Below, one piece after another: positions 15,941-24,342 of a DNA stretch of 26,230 nt. Source of the DNA: Syntrophomonas sp. UBA1376 (GTDB lineage: Bacteria; Bacillota; Syntrophomonadia; Syntrophomonadales; Syntrophomonadaceae); NCBI GenBank assembly GCA_002305535.1, contig DBRE01000119.1:1-26230 (forward strand), written 5' to 3'. A program made the position numbers and the translations under genes. Below the pieces are notes generated by a model, which saw only the letters and a program-made list of their open reading frames with translations, did no database searches and had not been told where the DNA came from. The number at the start of each line of letters is the position of its first letter. Positions within the stretch are counted from its first letter, which is position 1.

Positions 15941-18442
15941 CTAACCAATACATCCATCTATTAGTGGTAATACTTCCTCATATATACCAGGATCTCCTTG
16001 GACATTGAGCTCCCAAGTAGCTTGAACCTGCAGGGAAGCTTGCCCCTTATCAAAGGGTATCCAGGGGCGTATCATGAGTCCTGAAGTATGATAGCTTAAG
16101 CGACTCTGATCTTCGTACACATAATCCTGGTAATAATTACTGACCGCCGGCCTTATTTCCAATCGATGCAAAGGAGTGTTTTCTCCCAATTGATAACTGA
16201 TGCGATTATAATAACTTTCCCCATCAGCACCATCCAATCGATACAGATAATCCATTCGCTCTACGGTCGCTAATTCCTTTTCATAGTCAAAGTATCTGAT
16301 TTTGTCTCCCTCTATGGCGACAACATTATGCATTTGTACCACAGCCTGTTTTTCCTGTGAGGAGGGAGGGATTCCCACCCATGCACAGGGTTTAAAATGC
16401 CTTTCATCTGATGGTGCTGCAGAAGTAACTAGCTCCGGCACCAGGAAAATCTGTAAGTTCTCCACTACTCGATCCTGGTGGGCATGAAATTGAACCTGCA
16501 GAGAATTTTCATCCACTATAAACGTTTTTTCCAGGAATATATTGACAGGATCGTGGCCGACTAACTCCACCGTGGCTTGCGTGCTCATTTTTATCAGGGT
16601 CTTGCCATCCTGAAACTGTATCGGCTCTATGCTGTAGGTACAGGTATCGAAATTTCCCACTGCTACTTCCTGATCCATCATAGTAATCCATATGGCACAG
16701 CGCATAGAGTTTCGCGTGACTTCGCGCCGCCCCCCCTCCGGATAAAATTGCTGTTTCAAATCACTGTCACTTTCCGTCATTACCAGTGGATACGAGTTTT
16801 TATATATATGGTTATAGGCACGCAAGCGCTTAAAATCTTTAATAAGCAACTGACTGGCCTGTTCAAGGCTCTCTGTTACCTGCGGTGCCAAAACGTGTTG
16901 ATAGACAATGCAACCGCCTACTCTATCCAATACCAACGCCTGTTGACCTTTTTCTACAACTATTTCATCTTGGCCATCCATATCCCAGTCCCTACACTGA
17001 GTCTCTTCCTCATCAAATGCGTTCATTTCTTTCAGCATTTCCTTAAGCACTTGCATGGCTATTTCCAGATAGGCTAAACCCTGCATATCGTAAAATGGAG
17101 ATGAACCATAACTGGGGTGGCGACTGGCCCATTTAGGATCCTCCTGGTACACCAGATGTCTGACCCGATTCACCAGCCTATACAAAGGCGACCAATCCGG
17201 ATAATGGTGCTCCAAAACCTTTTCTACTATCTGGTATCTCTCCGCAGAATTCAGAAGTGATCTTTGCATGACCGGAGCTAATTCCGGTAATGAAGTCTGT
17301 ATAGTCAGCTTCTGCAATACGGTCTTTTCAAAATGATCCTGAAGGCGCTCGGCATCACGTAACCGACATATCACTCTGCGCAGCCGCTCATCGCCAAAGG
17401 TTACTCCCCGTATGCCCCTTCGGGCTGTCCAATTCTCCCATTCCGGATAGCTATGACTGGAGCTGGCTGGGTAAGTATCCAAATAACCGTGGGTATTTAG
17501 ATAGTCCTTTAATCCTACAAAATCCAAGTCCGGGTCTTTATCAACCAGTGTGAAGAACTCCATAAGCCATTCTCGATCACCTTGAGGATCCTTACTCCAC
17601 TGTCCAAACTTTTCAGCATCTTCAAAGATGAGCAAGAGAGGTTCCAGTGGCTTGCCCAGCTTCCTCACATGATTGTAGGCTTGCTCAAGAGCGTCTTTTA
17701 TATAGAAGTAGTAGTGTTTGGGTTTTATTTTGATCCGATCTTCCCCGGTAAAGCTCTGTCTTTTCAGCAATTGATAGCGAAATTGACTGTGTACAGGTAG
17801 ACTCAGGTATTCTTGTCCATTGATTTCATCTCTAAGTCCGAAAAACAGCAAGGATTGCGGCAGATGGCCAATCGTAGTTTTAGCCACCGGATCCGTAAAC
17901 CCAAAATGTTTAAGACAATAATCATGGCTTGAACCGGGATAAGAAAAATGCGGAACATAAAAGGTCTCCGCATCCAGATAGAATATGGGAGAGGCTTGCA
18001 AGGCACGAGCTGCTTGGGCCGCTTGAAATAATAGCATTTCTCCGCACTCGCGTTCCACTAGATGGATCCCCTGCCAATCGGCAGCACTGACTCCTGTTAC
18101 TCTGGTCAATAGTTCATCATATTTTTGCATTTGATATAATACATCATCGGTACGTGAAGACAGCTGAATAAAAGGCTCATCGGCCAAGCCGCCCAGAAGT
18201 CCTATTTTCCCGCTAGTTAAGAGAGTATTAAAATGATCTAGAAACTCTGGTTTGGTATCTCTTAGCCAGTATAGGAATGGTCCGGAAAAATGAAGATTAA
18301 TATAAAAACTATCCAGACTTACCGCCTGTGACAGCAGTTGCAGCCAGGGCCTATAAGAGTTTTTAAAAGCCTCTTCTCTAGTTCGGTGCAACTGAAAATG
18401 AGGCTGGTGAAAATGGGGACAAAAGGCTATATGCCCTTTCAT
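15941..18442 (-). CDS. GH57 glycoside hydrolase (4-alpha-glucanotransferase/alpha-amylase type)
   Basis: An 833-residue GH57 enzyme acting on alpha-1,4-glucans with retention. The catalytic barrel shows region 1 CPHFHQPHFQ, GLADEP (region 2), GIHLVERECGE with nucleophile Glu130, and LLIFEDAEKFGQW with the acid/base Asp275. The C-terminal half is a large beta-sandwich (from about residue 500, starting DWDMDGQDEIVVEKGQQALV) like the DUF1925/DUF1926 domains of Thermococcus 4-alpha-glucanotransferase. Transfer versus hydrolysis cannot be told by eye. The ATG has GGAGGTG upstream and lies 15 bases after the branching enzyme stop. Likely role: trimming or disproportionating the glucan made by its neighbours. 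Confidence 0.88.
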   Translation of the reverse strand: MKGHIAFCPHFHQPHFQLHRTREEAFKNSYRPWLQLLSQAVSLDSFYINLHFSGPFLYWLRDTKPEFLDHFNTLLTSGKIGLLGGLADEPFIQLSSRTDDVLYQMQKYDELLTRVTGVSAADWQGIHLVERECGEMLLFQAAQAARALQASPIFYLDAETFYVPHFSYPGSSHDYCLKHFGFTDPVAKTTIGHLPQSLLFFGLRDEINGQEYLSLPVHSQFRYQLLKRQSFTGEDRIKIKPKHYYFYIKDALEQAYNHVRKLGKPLEPLLLIFEDAEKFGQWSKDPQGDREWLMEFFTLVDKDPDLDFVGLKDYLNTHGYLDTYPASSSHSYPEWENWTARRGIRGVTFGDERLRRVICRLRDAERLQDHFEKTVLQKLTIQTSLPELAPVMQRSLLNSAERYQIVEKVLEHHYPDWSPLYRLVNRVRHLVYQEDPKWASRHPSYGSSPFYDMQGLAYLEIAMQVLKEMLKEMNAFDEEETQCRDWDMDGQDEIVVEKGQQALVLDRVGGCIVYQHVLAPQVTESLEQASQLLIKDFKRLRAYNHIYKNSYPLVMTESDSDLKQQFYPEGGRREVTRNSMRCAIWITMMDQEVAVGNFDTCTYSIEPIQFQDGKTLIKMSTQATVELVGHDPVNIFLEKTFIVDENSLQVQFHAHQDRVVENLQIFLVPELVTSAAPSDERHFKPCAWVGIPPSSQEKQAVVQMHNVVAIEGDKIRYFDYEKELATVERMDYLYRLDGADGESYYNRISYQLGENTPLHRLEIRPAVSNYYQDYVYEDQSRLSYHTSGLMIRPWIPFDKGQASLQVQATWELNVQGDPGIYEEVLPLIDGCIG

Positions 18443-18457
18443 AAAGCACCTCCGTCA

Positions 18458-20020
18458 TTACAGGTAACTGAAAAAATCGTCTTCATATTGAATGCGACGT
18501 AGCCAATCCCTGAAAGTATCATCAAACTGCTGGTAACGCACGGTATGGGTTAGTCGCAGGAGTTTTGTGTAGTGTTCAAAAAACCGTTTCATGGCATAAT
18601 CGCGCGTCAAGTTATTACTGACCATGAACAACCAGTCACTGCTTTGGATCAGCATTAACTCCTTGATAGCCTGAGACATGGCACGCTGCCCCATCAAAGT
18701 CTCCTGCTCTAATCCTTTTAGACTCTGATATTCCTCACCGGCTTTGCGAATAATATCCCACATCCAGGCAGTTTCAGCGTTTTCCCACACATAGTGTTTG
18801 CCACCCATTCCCCAGGAAGATTCAAATACTCTAGCTTCGTGCGTGGCAGGACTGATTTGAGAAGGCAAGACCAGATCAATTTCCGGGCTGTTATTAATAC
18901 AATTCAGAACTTCATTGAGCCAGTTGATCCCTTCCCACCACCAATGACCAAACAATTCGGTATCATAACACCCAATAATTAAGGGAGAGTTAAAGCCCAT
19001 TTCCACAGCACGCTTCCCCGTATTCTCCAGATTCTGTACAAAATGGGCCGCATGCTGTTTAACTTTCAGTTGAGCTCTGTCTGGATCATAAGGTTGCTTT
19101 TTATCAAGTGACTGACTACGGTTCGTTACCCGCCAATACTTAAAACCAGAACGCTCAGAAGATTTGTGGAATTCCCGGTAAGCCTCGTCTCCGGGATAGC
19201 CATAATCAGCTGACCATACCTGCTGGCTAACCATGGAGTTACGGCCAAAAACTGTTATGTCGCGGTCTTCCACACGGTAAGGACGATAAGTACTGAGACC
19301 AGTGGCAGCAAATGTTTCGATCTCAACTTCCTCACCATTACCACCAGGACTCATGGCACCCAAAGGTTTGCCACCTTCAATCGCATGGCTGTCCACAAAG
19401 AAGTACTTAAAGCCATTTTCTATTAAAACGTCTTCTATTCCCTGGAAGTATCCGCACTCTGGCAACCAAAATCCCTGAGGTTCAATAGAAAACAGCTGTT
19501 CATACAAACGTTTGCCCCAATATACCTGATCTTCTAGGCTGGCGCGATCCAGCAGCGGCAAATAGGCATGAGTAGCAGCTGTGGTGATGATCTCCAACTG
19601 TCCGCGATTCTGTAAAAACCTTAAGGCCTGTATGACATCGCGATCCAATTCCATCTCATAATCGCGGCGGATATCACGATAAAAATTAGCATAATAAGCA
19701 GCGATCCTAGCAAACTCTCGATCACTCTGTGATAGGTAATATCGTTCATCAGCTCTGGACATGGCTTCCCGTTCTTTTAGGTACTTGACAAATTCCTGTT
19801 TGATATACTTGGAGTTCAGTTGTTCCAGTAGAACCGGGCTAAAGCTCATGGTGATGTGAGTCTCTTTCCCCTCGTCGCATAGTTTCAGCCAGTTGATCAG
19901 CAGGGGAATATATGTTTCTGCCATAGCTTCGAAGAGCCATACTTCTCCGAAGGGCCACTTACCCTGTCTTTTTACATAGGGAATGTGGCTGTGCAGCACC
20001 ATCATTATTCTAGCATTCAA
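18458..20020 (-). CDS. GH57 1,4-alpha-glucan branching enzyme (DUF1957 type)
   Basis: A 520-residue GH57 branching enzyme that cuts alpha-1,4 chains and rejoins them through alpha-1,6 bonds. Region 1 HSHIPYVK (10-17), the GFWLPECGYF block with nucleophile Glu188, and CYDTELFGHWW with the acid/base Asp353 are diagnostic for the branching subfamily, and a helical C-terminal domain (from about 400) follows as in the Thermus and Thermococcus enzymes. The start is TTG at 20018-20020 with GAGGA ten bases upstream. It is the second gene in the operon, after the GT4 synthase, so it should branch that enzyme's product. Confidence 0.94.
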   Translation of the reverse strand: MNARIMMVLHSHIPYVKRQGKWPFGEVWLFEAMAETYIPLLINWLKLCDEGKETHITMSFSPVLLEQLNSKYIKQEFVKYLKEREAMSRADERYYLSQSDREFARIAAYYANFYRDIRRDYEMELDRDVIQALRFLQNRGQLEIITTAATHAYLPLLDRASLEDQVYWGKRLYEQLFSIEPQGFWLPECGYFQGIEDVLIENGFKYFFVDSHAIEGGKPLGAMSPGGNGEEVEIETFAATGLSTYRPYRVEDRDITVFGRNSMVSQQVWSADYGYPGDEAYREFHKSSERSGFKYWRVTNRSQSLDKKQPYDPDRAQLKVKQHAAHFVQNLENTGKRAVEMGFNSPLIIGCYDTELFGHWWWEGINWLNEVLNCINNSPEIDLVLPSQISPATHEARVFESSWGMGGKHYVWENAETAWMWDIIRKAGEEYQSLKGLEQETLMGQRAMSQAIKELMLIQSSDWLFMVSNNLTRDYAMKRFFEHYTKLLRLTHTVRYQQFDDTFRDWLRRIQYEDDFFSYL

Positions 20021-20061
20021 AGGCTACACGTCCTCTAATAAATAATAAGCTTCGTTTCCTT

Positions 20062-21246
20062 TCAAGCTTCCACCAGTAGTCGATTCTTACTTTGGATCAC
20101 TTCCCGGTATACTTCCAGAGTGTTTTGGGCGATAACGTTCCACCCATAAACAGATTTCACCGTTTCATAGCCAGTTTCCTGCAAATGATTGGCAAACTCG
20201 GTATCCATTAATAGTTCGATAATAGCCTGAGCTAACTCGTCTACGTTGCCAGGGGTCACTTTCACACCATTTTTCCGGTTATCAACAATTTCGGCTAAAC
20301 CGCCAACATCGCCGACTATTACCGGTGTGTAAGTAGCCATGGCTTCCAAGGCCACAATGCCAAATGGTTCATACAAACTAGGAAAGACAGCAACCTTGGC
20401 TCGATCATAAACATAATTGCGGTCTTGCTTGGCTATGAAGCCGGTAAATATCACCCGGTCAGCTATCCCTAGATCACGGGACAGTTTTTCTAACTGCATT
20501 TTTTGCGGCCCACGTCCACCTATGTAAAGAACTGCTCGTGGTTCTTTTTCCAGTACCTGCGGGAAACATTCGATCAGCTGCCATACTCCCTTTTCCGGCA
20601 CCAAGCGACCCATAAAACATACCACTTTGTCTTCCTCTTTTATCTTGAAGCGAGGTTCATCAGGCAAAGAGGTAAACAAATCAGGATCGACTCCATTGGG
20701 AATTATCCTCAGGTCGCCCCGGGCCCGACCGAATAAGTTACAGACTTCTTCCTGCATGTAGTTACTGCAGCAAATAACTAGATCCGATTCCAGGGCCAGG
20801 TTTTTTTCGATTTCGTTGATTTCCATTTGTATGCGGTTGTGAATACCTAAATTACGCCCATGTTCAGTGGCATGGATAGTAGCAACCAGAGGGATTTCAA
20901 AAATTTTGGCTAGCGAGCGCCCGGCATAAGCAACTAGCCAATCATGGGCGTGAACTACATCAAATCCGCCCACCATTCCATTAAGACGGACTGCTTCTCG
21001 AATGGCTTCACTATTGAAAGTAAAAGTCCACGACTTGAAATCCTCCCCTTCACGAGCAGCTAAACCTACGCGATGCACGTGCACACCGTTTTCGATCCAA
21101 TAATCAGGATAAGTGTCCACGTGGGGAGTAATGATGTGCACCGTTTCACCTTGAGCAGCTAAGAAGCGGCTCAAGTCAAAAACATGCTGTCCTAATCCCC
21201 CCACCATGTGGGGAGGATATTCCCAGCTGAACATTAGTACCTTCAC
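20062..21246 (-). CDS. GT4 glycosyltransferase, probable glycogen/alpha-glucan synthase
   Basis: A 394-residue GT-B glycosyltransferase. The N-terminal domain has SWEYPPHMVGGLGQHV (GGLGQH 16-21), typical of the glycogen-synthase side of GT4; HAHDW and the acceptor region follow. The C-terminal domain has PNGVD (183-187), the nucleotide-sugar residues Arg214 and Lys219 in GRLVPEKG, and the EX7E motif SLYEPFGIVALE (Glu293, Glu301). It probably elongates an alpha-1,4-glucan from ADP- or UDP-glucose, given the two GH57 genes that follow, although other GT4 acceptors are possible. The start is GTG (21244-21246) with GAGGGG upstream. First gene of the operon; the branching enzyme starts 41 bases on. 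Confidence 0.85.
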   Translation of the reverse strand: MKVLMFSWEYPPHMVGGLGQHVFDLSRFLAAQGETVHIITPHVDTYPDYWIENGVHVHRVGLAAREGEDFKSWTFTFNSEAIREAVRLNGMVGGFDVVHAHDWLVAYAGRSLAKIFEIPLVATIHATEHGRNLGIHNRIQMEINEIEKNLALESDLVICCSNYMQEEVCNLFGRARGDLRIIPNGVDPDLFTSLPDEPRFKIKEEDKVVCFMGRLVPEKGVWQLIECFPQVLEKEPRAVLYIGGRGPQKMQLEKLSRDLGIADRVIFTGFIAKQDRNYVYDRAKVAVFPSLYEPFGIVALEAMATYTPVIVGDVGGLAEIVDNRKNGVKVTPGNVDELAQAIIELLMDTEFANHLQETGYETVKSVYGWNVIAQNTLEVYREVIQSKNRLLVEA

Positions 21247-21322
21247 TGATATCCCCTCATTAAAAAGTTCAGGTTTTTAATAATGTTAACAGATTGTGTT
21301 TCCTATTGTAACCTGTTTTGCT

Positions 21323-21344
21323 TATAATGTTCTATGTGTAGAAC
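21323..21344 (+). promoter_or_regulatory. -10 box and palindrome at the ahcY transcription start
   Basis: TATAAT (21323-21328) is followed at once by the perfect inverted repeat GTTCTA-tgtg-TAGAAC (21329-21344), and then by TTTTCC. The palindrome would overlap the transcription start or form the first hairpin of the leader. No good -35 box is visible 16-18 bases upstream. Confidence 0.4.
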
Positions 21345-21378
21345 TTTTCCTAAATCATTCCTTAAAGGAGGTCGCTTC

Positions 21379-22662
21379 ATGAACGCCGTTCCCCAGGATA
21401 GAATATCTCGGCCCTCTATTATTAAAGATATAGGGCTGGCTCCTTATGGTTATCAAAAGCTTGAATGGGTTAGCCAGAATATGCCGATTATGAATATACT
21501 CAAGGCAGAGTTTGAACAAACCCAACCGTTGGCAGGCAAGACCATAGCCTGTTGCCTGCACCTGGAAGCAAAAACCGGTTATTTGTTGCAAACCTTACAA
21601 GCAGCAGGTGCCGATGTAGTAGCCTGTGCCAGCAACCCCCTTTCAACTCAGGATGACGTTGTTGCTGCCCTGGTAGATTCGGGCATCACTGTCTATGCCA
21701 TCCACGGTGAGAGCACCGAGGAATATCATCGCTTTTTAGAAATGACTTTGGATACCAAACCCGATGCGATAATCGATGATGGTGCCGATATGGTCACCAT
21801 GTTACATAAGGATCGTCCCGACCAAGCCCGTAATATGATCGGCGGTTGTGAGGAGACGACTACCGGCATTGTCCGCCTAAAATCCATGGATGCTAATCAG
21901 ACTCTGCTCTTCCCCATGATGGCCGTCAATGATGCATATATGAAGTACCTGTTTGATAATCGTTATGGAACCGGGCAGTCTGTTTGGGACAGCATCAACC
22001 GTACCACCAATCTGGTTGTAGCCGGCAAATACGTGGTAGTAGTCGGGTATGGCTGGTGTGGCAAAGGGGTTTCCATGCGGGCATTGGGTATGGGAGCCAA
22101 GGTCATAATTACGGAGATCGATCCCATCAAGGCTAACGAAGCAATCATGGATGGTTTCCAGGTTATGCCCATGAGTGAGGCTGCCAAACTAGGGGATATA
22201 TTTATTACTGTGACCGGGAATATAAACGTGATCCGCCGCGAACATATGGAAGTCATGAAAGACAACGCCATTATGGCTAATGCCGGACACTTTGATGTAG
22301 AAATCAGCAAAGACGATCTGCGTGCCCTGGCTGTCAGCACCCGAGTACTGAAGAACACTATTGAGGAATTCGTTATGGCCGATGGCCGAAAATTATATCT
22401 TTTAGCTGAAGGGCGCTTGGTCAATTTGGCTGCAGGTGATGGCCATCCTGCTGAGGTCATGGACACCAGTTTCTCCCTGCAGGCACTATCTCTGATCTAT
22501 GTCATTGAGCATCGGGAAGAGCTGGGCAATCATGTCTATAATGTACCGGCAGAGATCGATAACAGGGTAGCCCGACTGAAACTTCAGTCCCTGGGGGTTA
22601 ACATCGATACTCTTACTGATGAACAGCAGAGCTATTTAGATAGCTGGGACACCAATCTATAG
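21379..22662 (+). CDS. ahcY: Adenosylhomocysteinase family (SAH or S-inosylhomocysteine hydrolase)
   Basis: A 427-residue NAD-dependent hydrolase that splits S-adenosylhomocysteine to homocysteine and a nucleoside, removing the inhibitor left by methyltransferases. Key residues line up with animal AHCY: His61, Asp134 (IDDGAD), Glu159 (CEETTTG), Lys189 and Asp193 (MKYLFD), the NAD loop GYGWCGKG (223-230) and NAGHFD near 301. The GYGWCGKG loop, short length and GDGHPAEVMD region place it with the Thermotoga/archaeal group, some of which use S-inosylhomocysteine, so substrate is open. Start: ATG 21379 with AAAGGAGG; an upstream in-frame ATG at 21334 has no ribosome binding site. It diverges from the glucan/methyltransferase operon. 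Confidence 0.93.
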   Translation: MNAVPQDRISRPSIIKDIGLAPYGYQKLEWVSQNMPIMNILKAEFEQTQPLAGKTIACCLHLEAKTGYLLQTLQAAGADVVACASNPLSTQDDVVAALVDSGITVYAIHGESTEEYHRFLEMTLDTKPDAIIDDGADMVTMLHKDRPDQARNMIGGCEETTTGIVRLKSMDANQTLLFPMMAVNDAYMKYLFDNRYGTGQSVWDSINRTTNLVVAGKYVVVVGYGWCGKGVSMRALGMGAKVIITEIDPIKANEAIMDGFQVMPMSEAAKLGDIFITVTGNINVIRREHMEVMKDNAIMANAGHFDVEISKDDLRALAVSTRVLKNTIEEFVMADGRKLYLLAEGRLVNLAAGDGHPAEVMDTSFSLQALSLIYVIEHREELGNHVYNVPAEIDNRVARLKLQSLGVNIDTLTDEQQSYLDSWDTNL

Positions 22663-22685
22663 TTGTTTATTAAACCGCATAAACC

Positions 22686-22732
22686 AACCGCCTTCTTCAA
22701 ATAATAGATTTGACTATGTGGGGAAGGCGGTT
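22686..22732 (+). terminator. Long-loop hairpin between ahcY and spoIIP
   Basis: A perfect 10-bp stem AACCGCCTTC / GAAGGCGGTT with a 27-base loop, followed by TATTTATG. It could end ahcY transcription, though the T-tract is poor. The right arm contains the GGGGAAGG ribosome binding site of the following gene, so in a read-through transcript it would mask translation initiation. Confidence 0.5.
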
Positions 22733-22737
22733 TATTT

Positions 22738-23688
22738 ATGGAATCATCTACCAATCGGCGCTACCTATGGATATTCTTTGGTCTTTTACTGGGAGTTATG
22801 GCTATCTCATATATAGTCAACACCATGAACACACCTCAGCCAGCAAAACCAGGTGATTTCGATGACCAGGCGGGTACGGCTTACGTGACCGTACGTGATA
22901 CCGAAGGAAATCTGATATTGCAAACTGGACTGCCGGTTACGGTCAACGATGAGTATATCAGTGCTGAGGATATTCATTACATCGTTATACGTGTTGATGG
23001 CGATAAGGCTCTAGCCCGTCGCAAAACACAAACCAATGCTCAAGCAGGAATATCTAGTGACTCATTGCCTGCAGTCACCCTTCATTATCCCAACAACCTG
23101 ATTCTGCGCACCGCCGGCAAAAAGCTGGCCATTTATCATACCCATAATGATGAGTCATATATTCTGACTTCCGGCAAGTCTGCTGAACCACCCGATGGTG
23201 ATATTCTGAAAGTAGGCGACGCAATGGCGGAAGCACTTAGACGCAACGGTTTCACTGTCGTTCATAAAAAGAACAATCATAACCCTCACGATATTAATGC
23301 TTACAGCCGTTCTCGGCGAACGTCTGTACAAGCCCTTAAAGACACTCCTGAAGCTATTTTTGACATTCATCGGGACTCTGCTCCCTTAAGTGCCTATATG
23401 ACCACCATTAATGGTGTTGAAACGGCCCAGGTCATGATCGTCATCGGGCGCTCCAATCCTAATATGAATGCCAATCTGGAGTTTGCTCGGCAAATCAAAG
23501 CAACGGCCGACAAAATCTACCCGGGCCTGATGAGAGGTATCTACATGGGACGAGGCGATTATAACCAAGATCTCTATCCTCGAGCCCTGCTTTTTGAAAT
23601 CGGTACCGCAGAAGGCTCACTGACTATTGCATCCCATGGTGCCCGCTACCTTAGTGACGTTATCACGGCGGTGTTAGGTCAGGATTAG
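22738..23688 (+). CDS. spoIIP: Stage II sporulation protein P homologue (SpoIIP)
   Basis: SpoIIP is an amidase/endopeptidase of the DMP engulfment complex (SpoIID-SpoIIM-SpoIIP) that cleaves septal peptidoglycan. The 316-residue protein has an N-terminal membrane anchor (about 9-28), a linker domain, and the SpoIIP catalytic region from residue 128: LAIYHTHNDESY (His134, His136, Glu139), FDIHRDS (His211), QVMIVIGRSNPN, RGIYMGRGDYNQDLYPRALLFEIG (Glu287). These are the conserved metal-site blocks of the family. It is at the short end of the family range. GGGGAAGG lies ten bases before the ATG. No gpr or spoIIM neighbour is present, so it may be a second copy rather than the main one. Confidence 0.88.
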   Translation: MESSTNRRYLWIFFGLLLGVMAISYIVNTMNTPQPAKPGDFDDQAGTAYVTVRDTEGNLILQTGLPVTVNDEYISAEDIHYIVIRVDGDKALARRKTQTNAQAGISSDSLPAVTLHYPNNLILRTAGKKLAIYHTHNDESYILTSGKSAEPPDGDILKVGDAMAEALRRNGFTVVHKKNNHNPHDINAYSRSRRTSVQALKDTPEAIFDIHRDSAPLSAYMTTINGVETAQVMIVIGRSNPNMNANLEFARQIKATADKIYPGLMRGIYMGRGDYNQDLYPRALLFEIGTAEGSLTIASHGARYLSDVITAVLGQD

Positions 23689-23689
23689 T

Positions 23690-23983
23690 TCAAGAATTTA
23701 CTCTGATTCTCATCCCCTGAGCAATTTTCACCAGGTCATGAATGAAGTTGGCTCCTCGGGAAGCCAGGATTCCCGTCAATACCTGCCCAATATAAGGATT
23801 GATTATCGGTAGACCCACCAGTTCAAAAAAATTCAGTCCGGTCGCTAACGCCAAGAGGATACCTATTATTAGTGAACCTAGTACATCTGGATGAAGTTTT
23901 TTCTTCTGCCATACCAACTTCAGGGTTTCCCAAATGGCTTCCGCCACAACCGCCAGCAAAATCAATTGGAATACATCCACCAT
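23690..23983 (-). CDS. Small membrane protein of unknown function (97 residues)
   Basis: A 97-residue protein with about three hydrophobic segments (4-24, 33-52, 58-74) and a GANFIHDLVK tail. The ILASRGANFIHDL ending recalls small holin-like proteins of Firmicutes, but I cannot name a family with confidence. The start is a clear ATG with GGGAGGAG four bases upstream. Its stop lies one base from the convergent spoIIP stop, so the two genes almost touch. No promoter is evident in the interval upstream of it. Confidence 0.65.
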   Translation of the reverse strand: MVDVFQLILLAVVAEAIWETLKLVWQKKKLHPDVLGSLIIGILLALATGLNFFELVGLPIINPYIGQVLTGILASRGANFIHDLVKIAQGMRIRVNS

Positions 23984-24342
23984 TTCACTCCTCCCTCGAA
24001 ATCATTACCAAAGCTGCAAAAGTAAATGGTACTATTAGTAATGAATTACAAACAGGAAAGGTTCGAGACCATTGTAAAATGATCTCTGGCAGCGCAAGTA
24101 GCGGCATTCTACCCACAAGTTAGGCAAATGTTCTTAACTTGCGTTTCTGTGAAAGAAGCCCCCACCGTGTTATTGCACCCTTGCGGGTACTACTGATGCT
24201 CATTTTATTGCTACTAAAGTTGCGAGCCGAAGGCGTAGCAATCTCTTCCACCATCTACCTTCTGAGCTCATTGATCGCTCCGCAATGACTTGATCACCTA
24301 AGAGAGATTTGATTTATCCATGGTCTCGAAAGGTTCTAGCTC
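23984..24342. other. Gene-poor interval with REP-like debris
   Basis: No convincing gene is seen in these 359 bases. A plus-strand frame (about 24001-24123) stays open but has no start or ribosome binding site. There is an inverted repeat CAAGTTA / TAACTTG (24116-24122 with 24135-24141), and a REP-like segment from 24217 to 24291. The MFS gene has only a weak AAAGG ribosome binding site at the right end. Confidence 0.5.
24217..24291. repeat. REP-like palindromic repeat
   Basis: The left end AAGTTGCGAGCCGAAGGCGT continuing to AGCAATCTC (24217-24245) and the right end GATCGCTCCGCAATGACTT (24273-24291) form imperfect inverted ends around a short spacer. This resembles dispersed intergenic palindromes of clostridial genomes. 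One end is degraded, suggesting an old copy. Confidence 0.45.

Noticed and set aside
16577..17077. 166-codon plus-strand frame opposite the GH57 gene
   Set aside because: Antisense to a strongly supported enzyme gene; composition is that of a reversed coding region and no start signal is present.
21963..22466. 167-codon minus-strand frame opposite ahcY
   Set aside because: It lies wholly over conserved catalytic parts of ahcY and looks like an antisense shadow.
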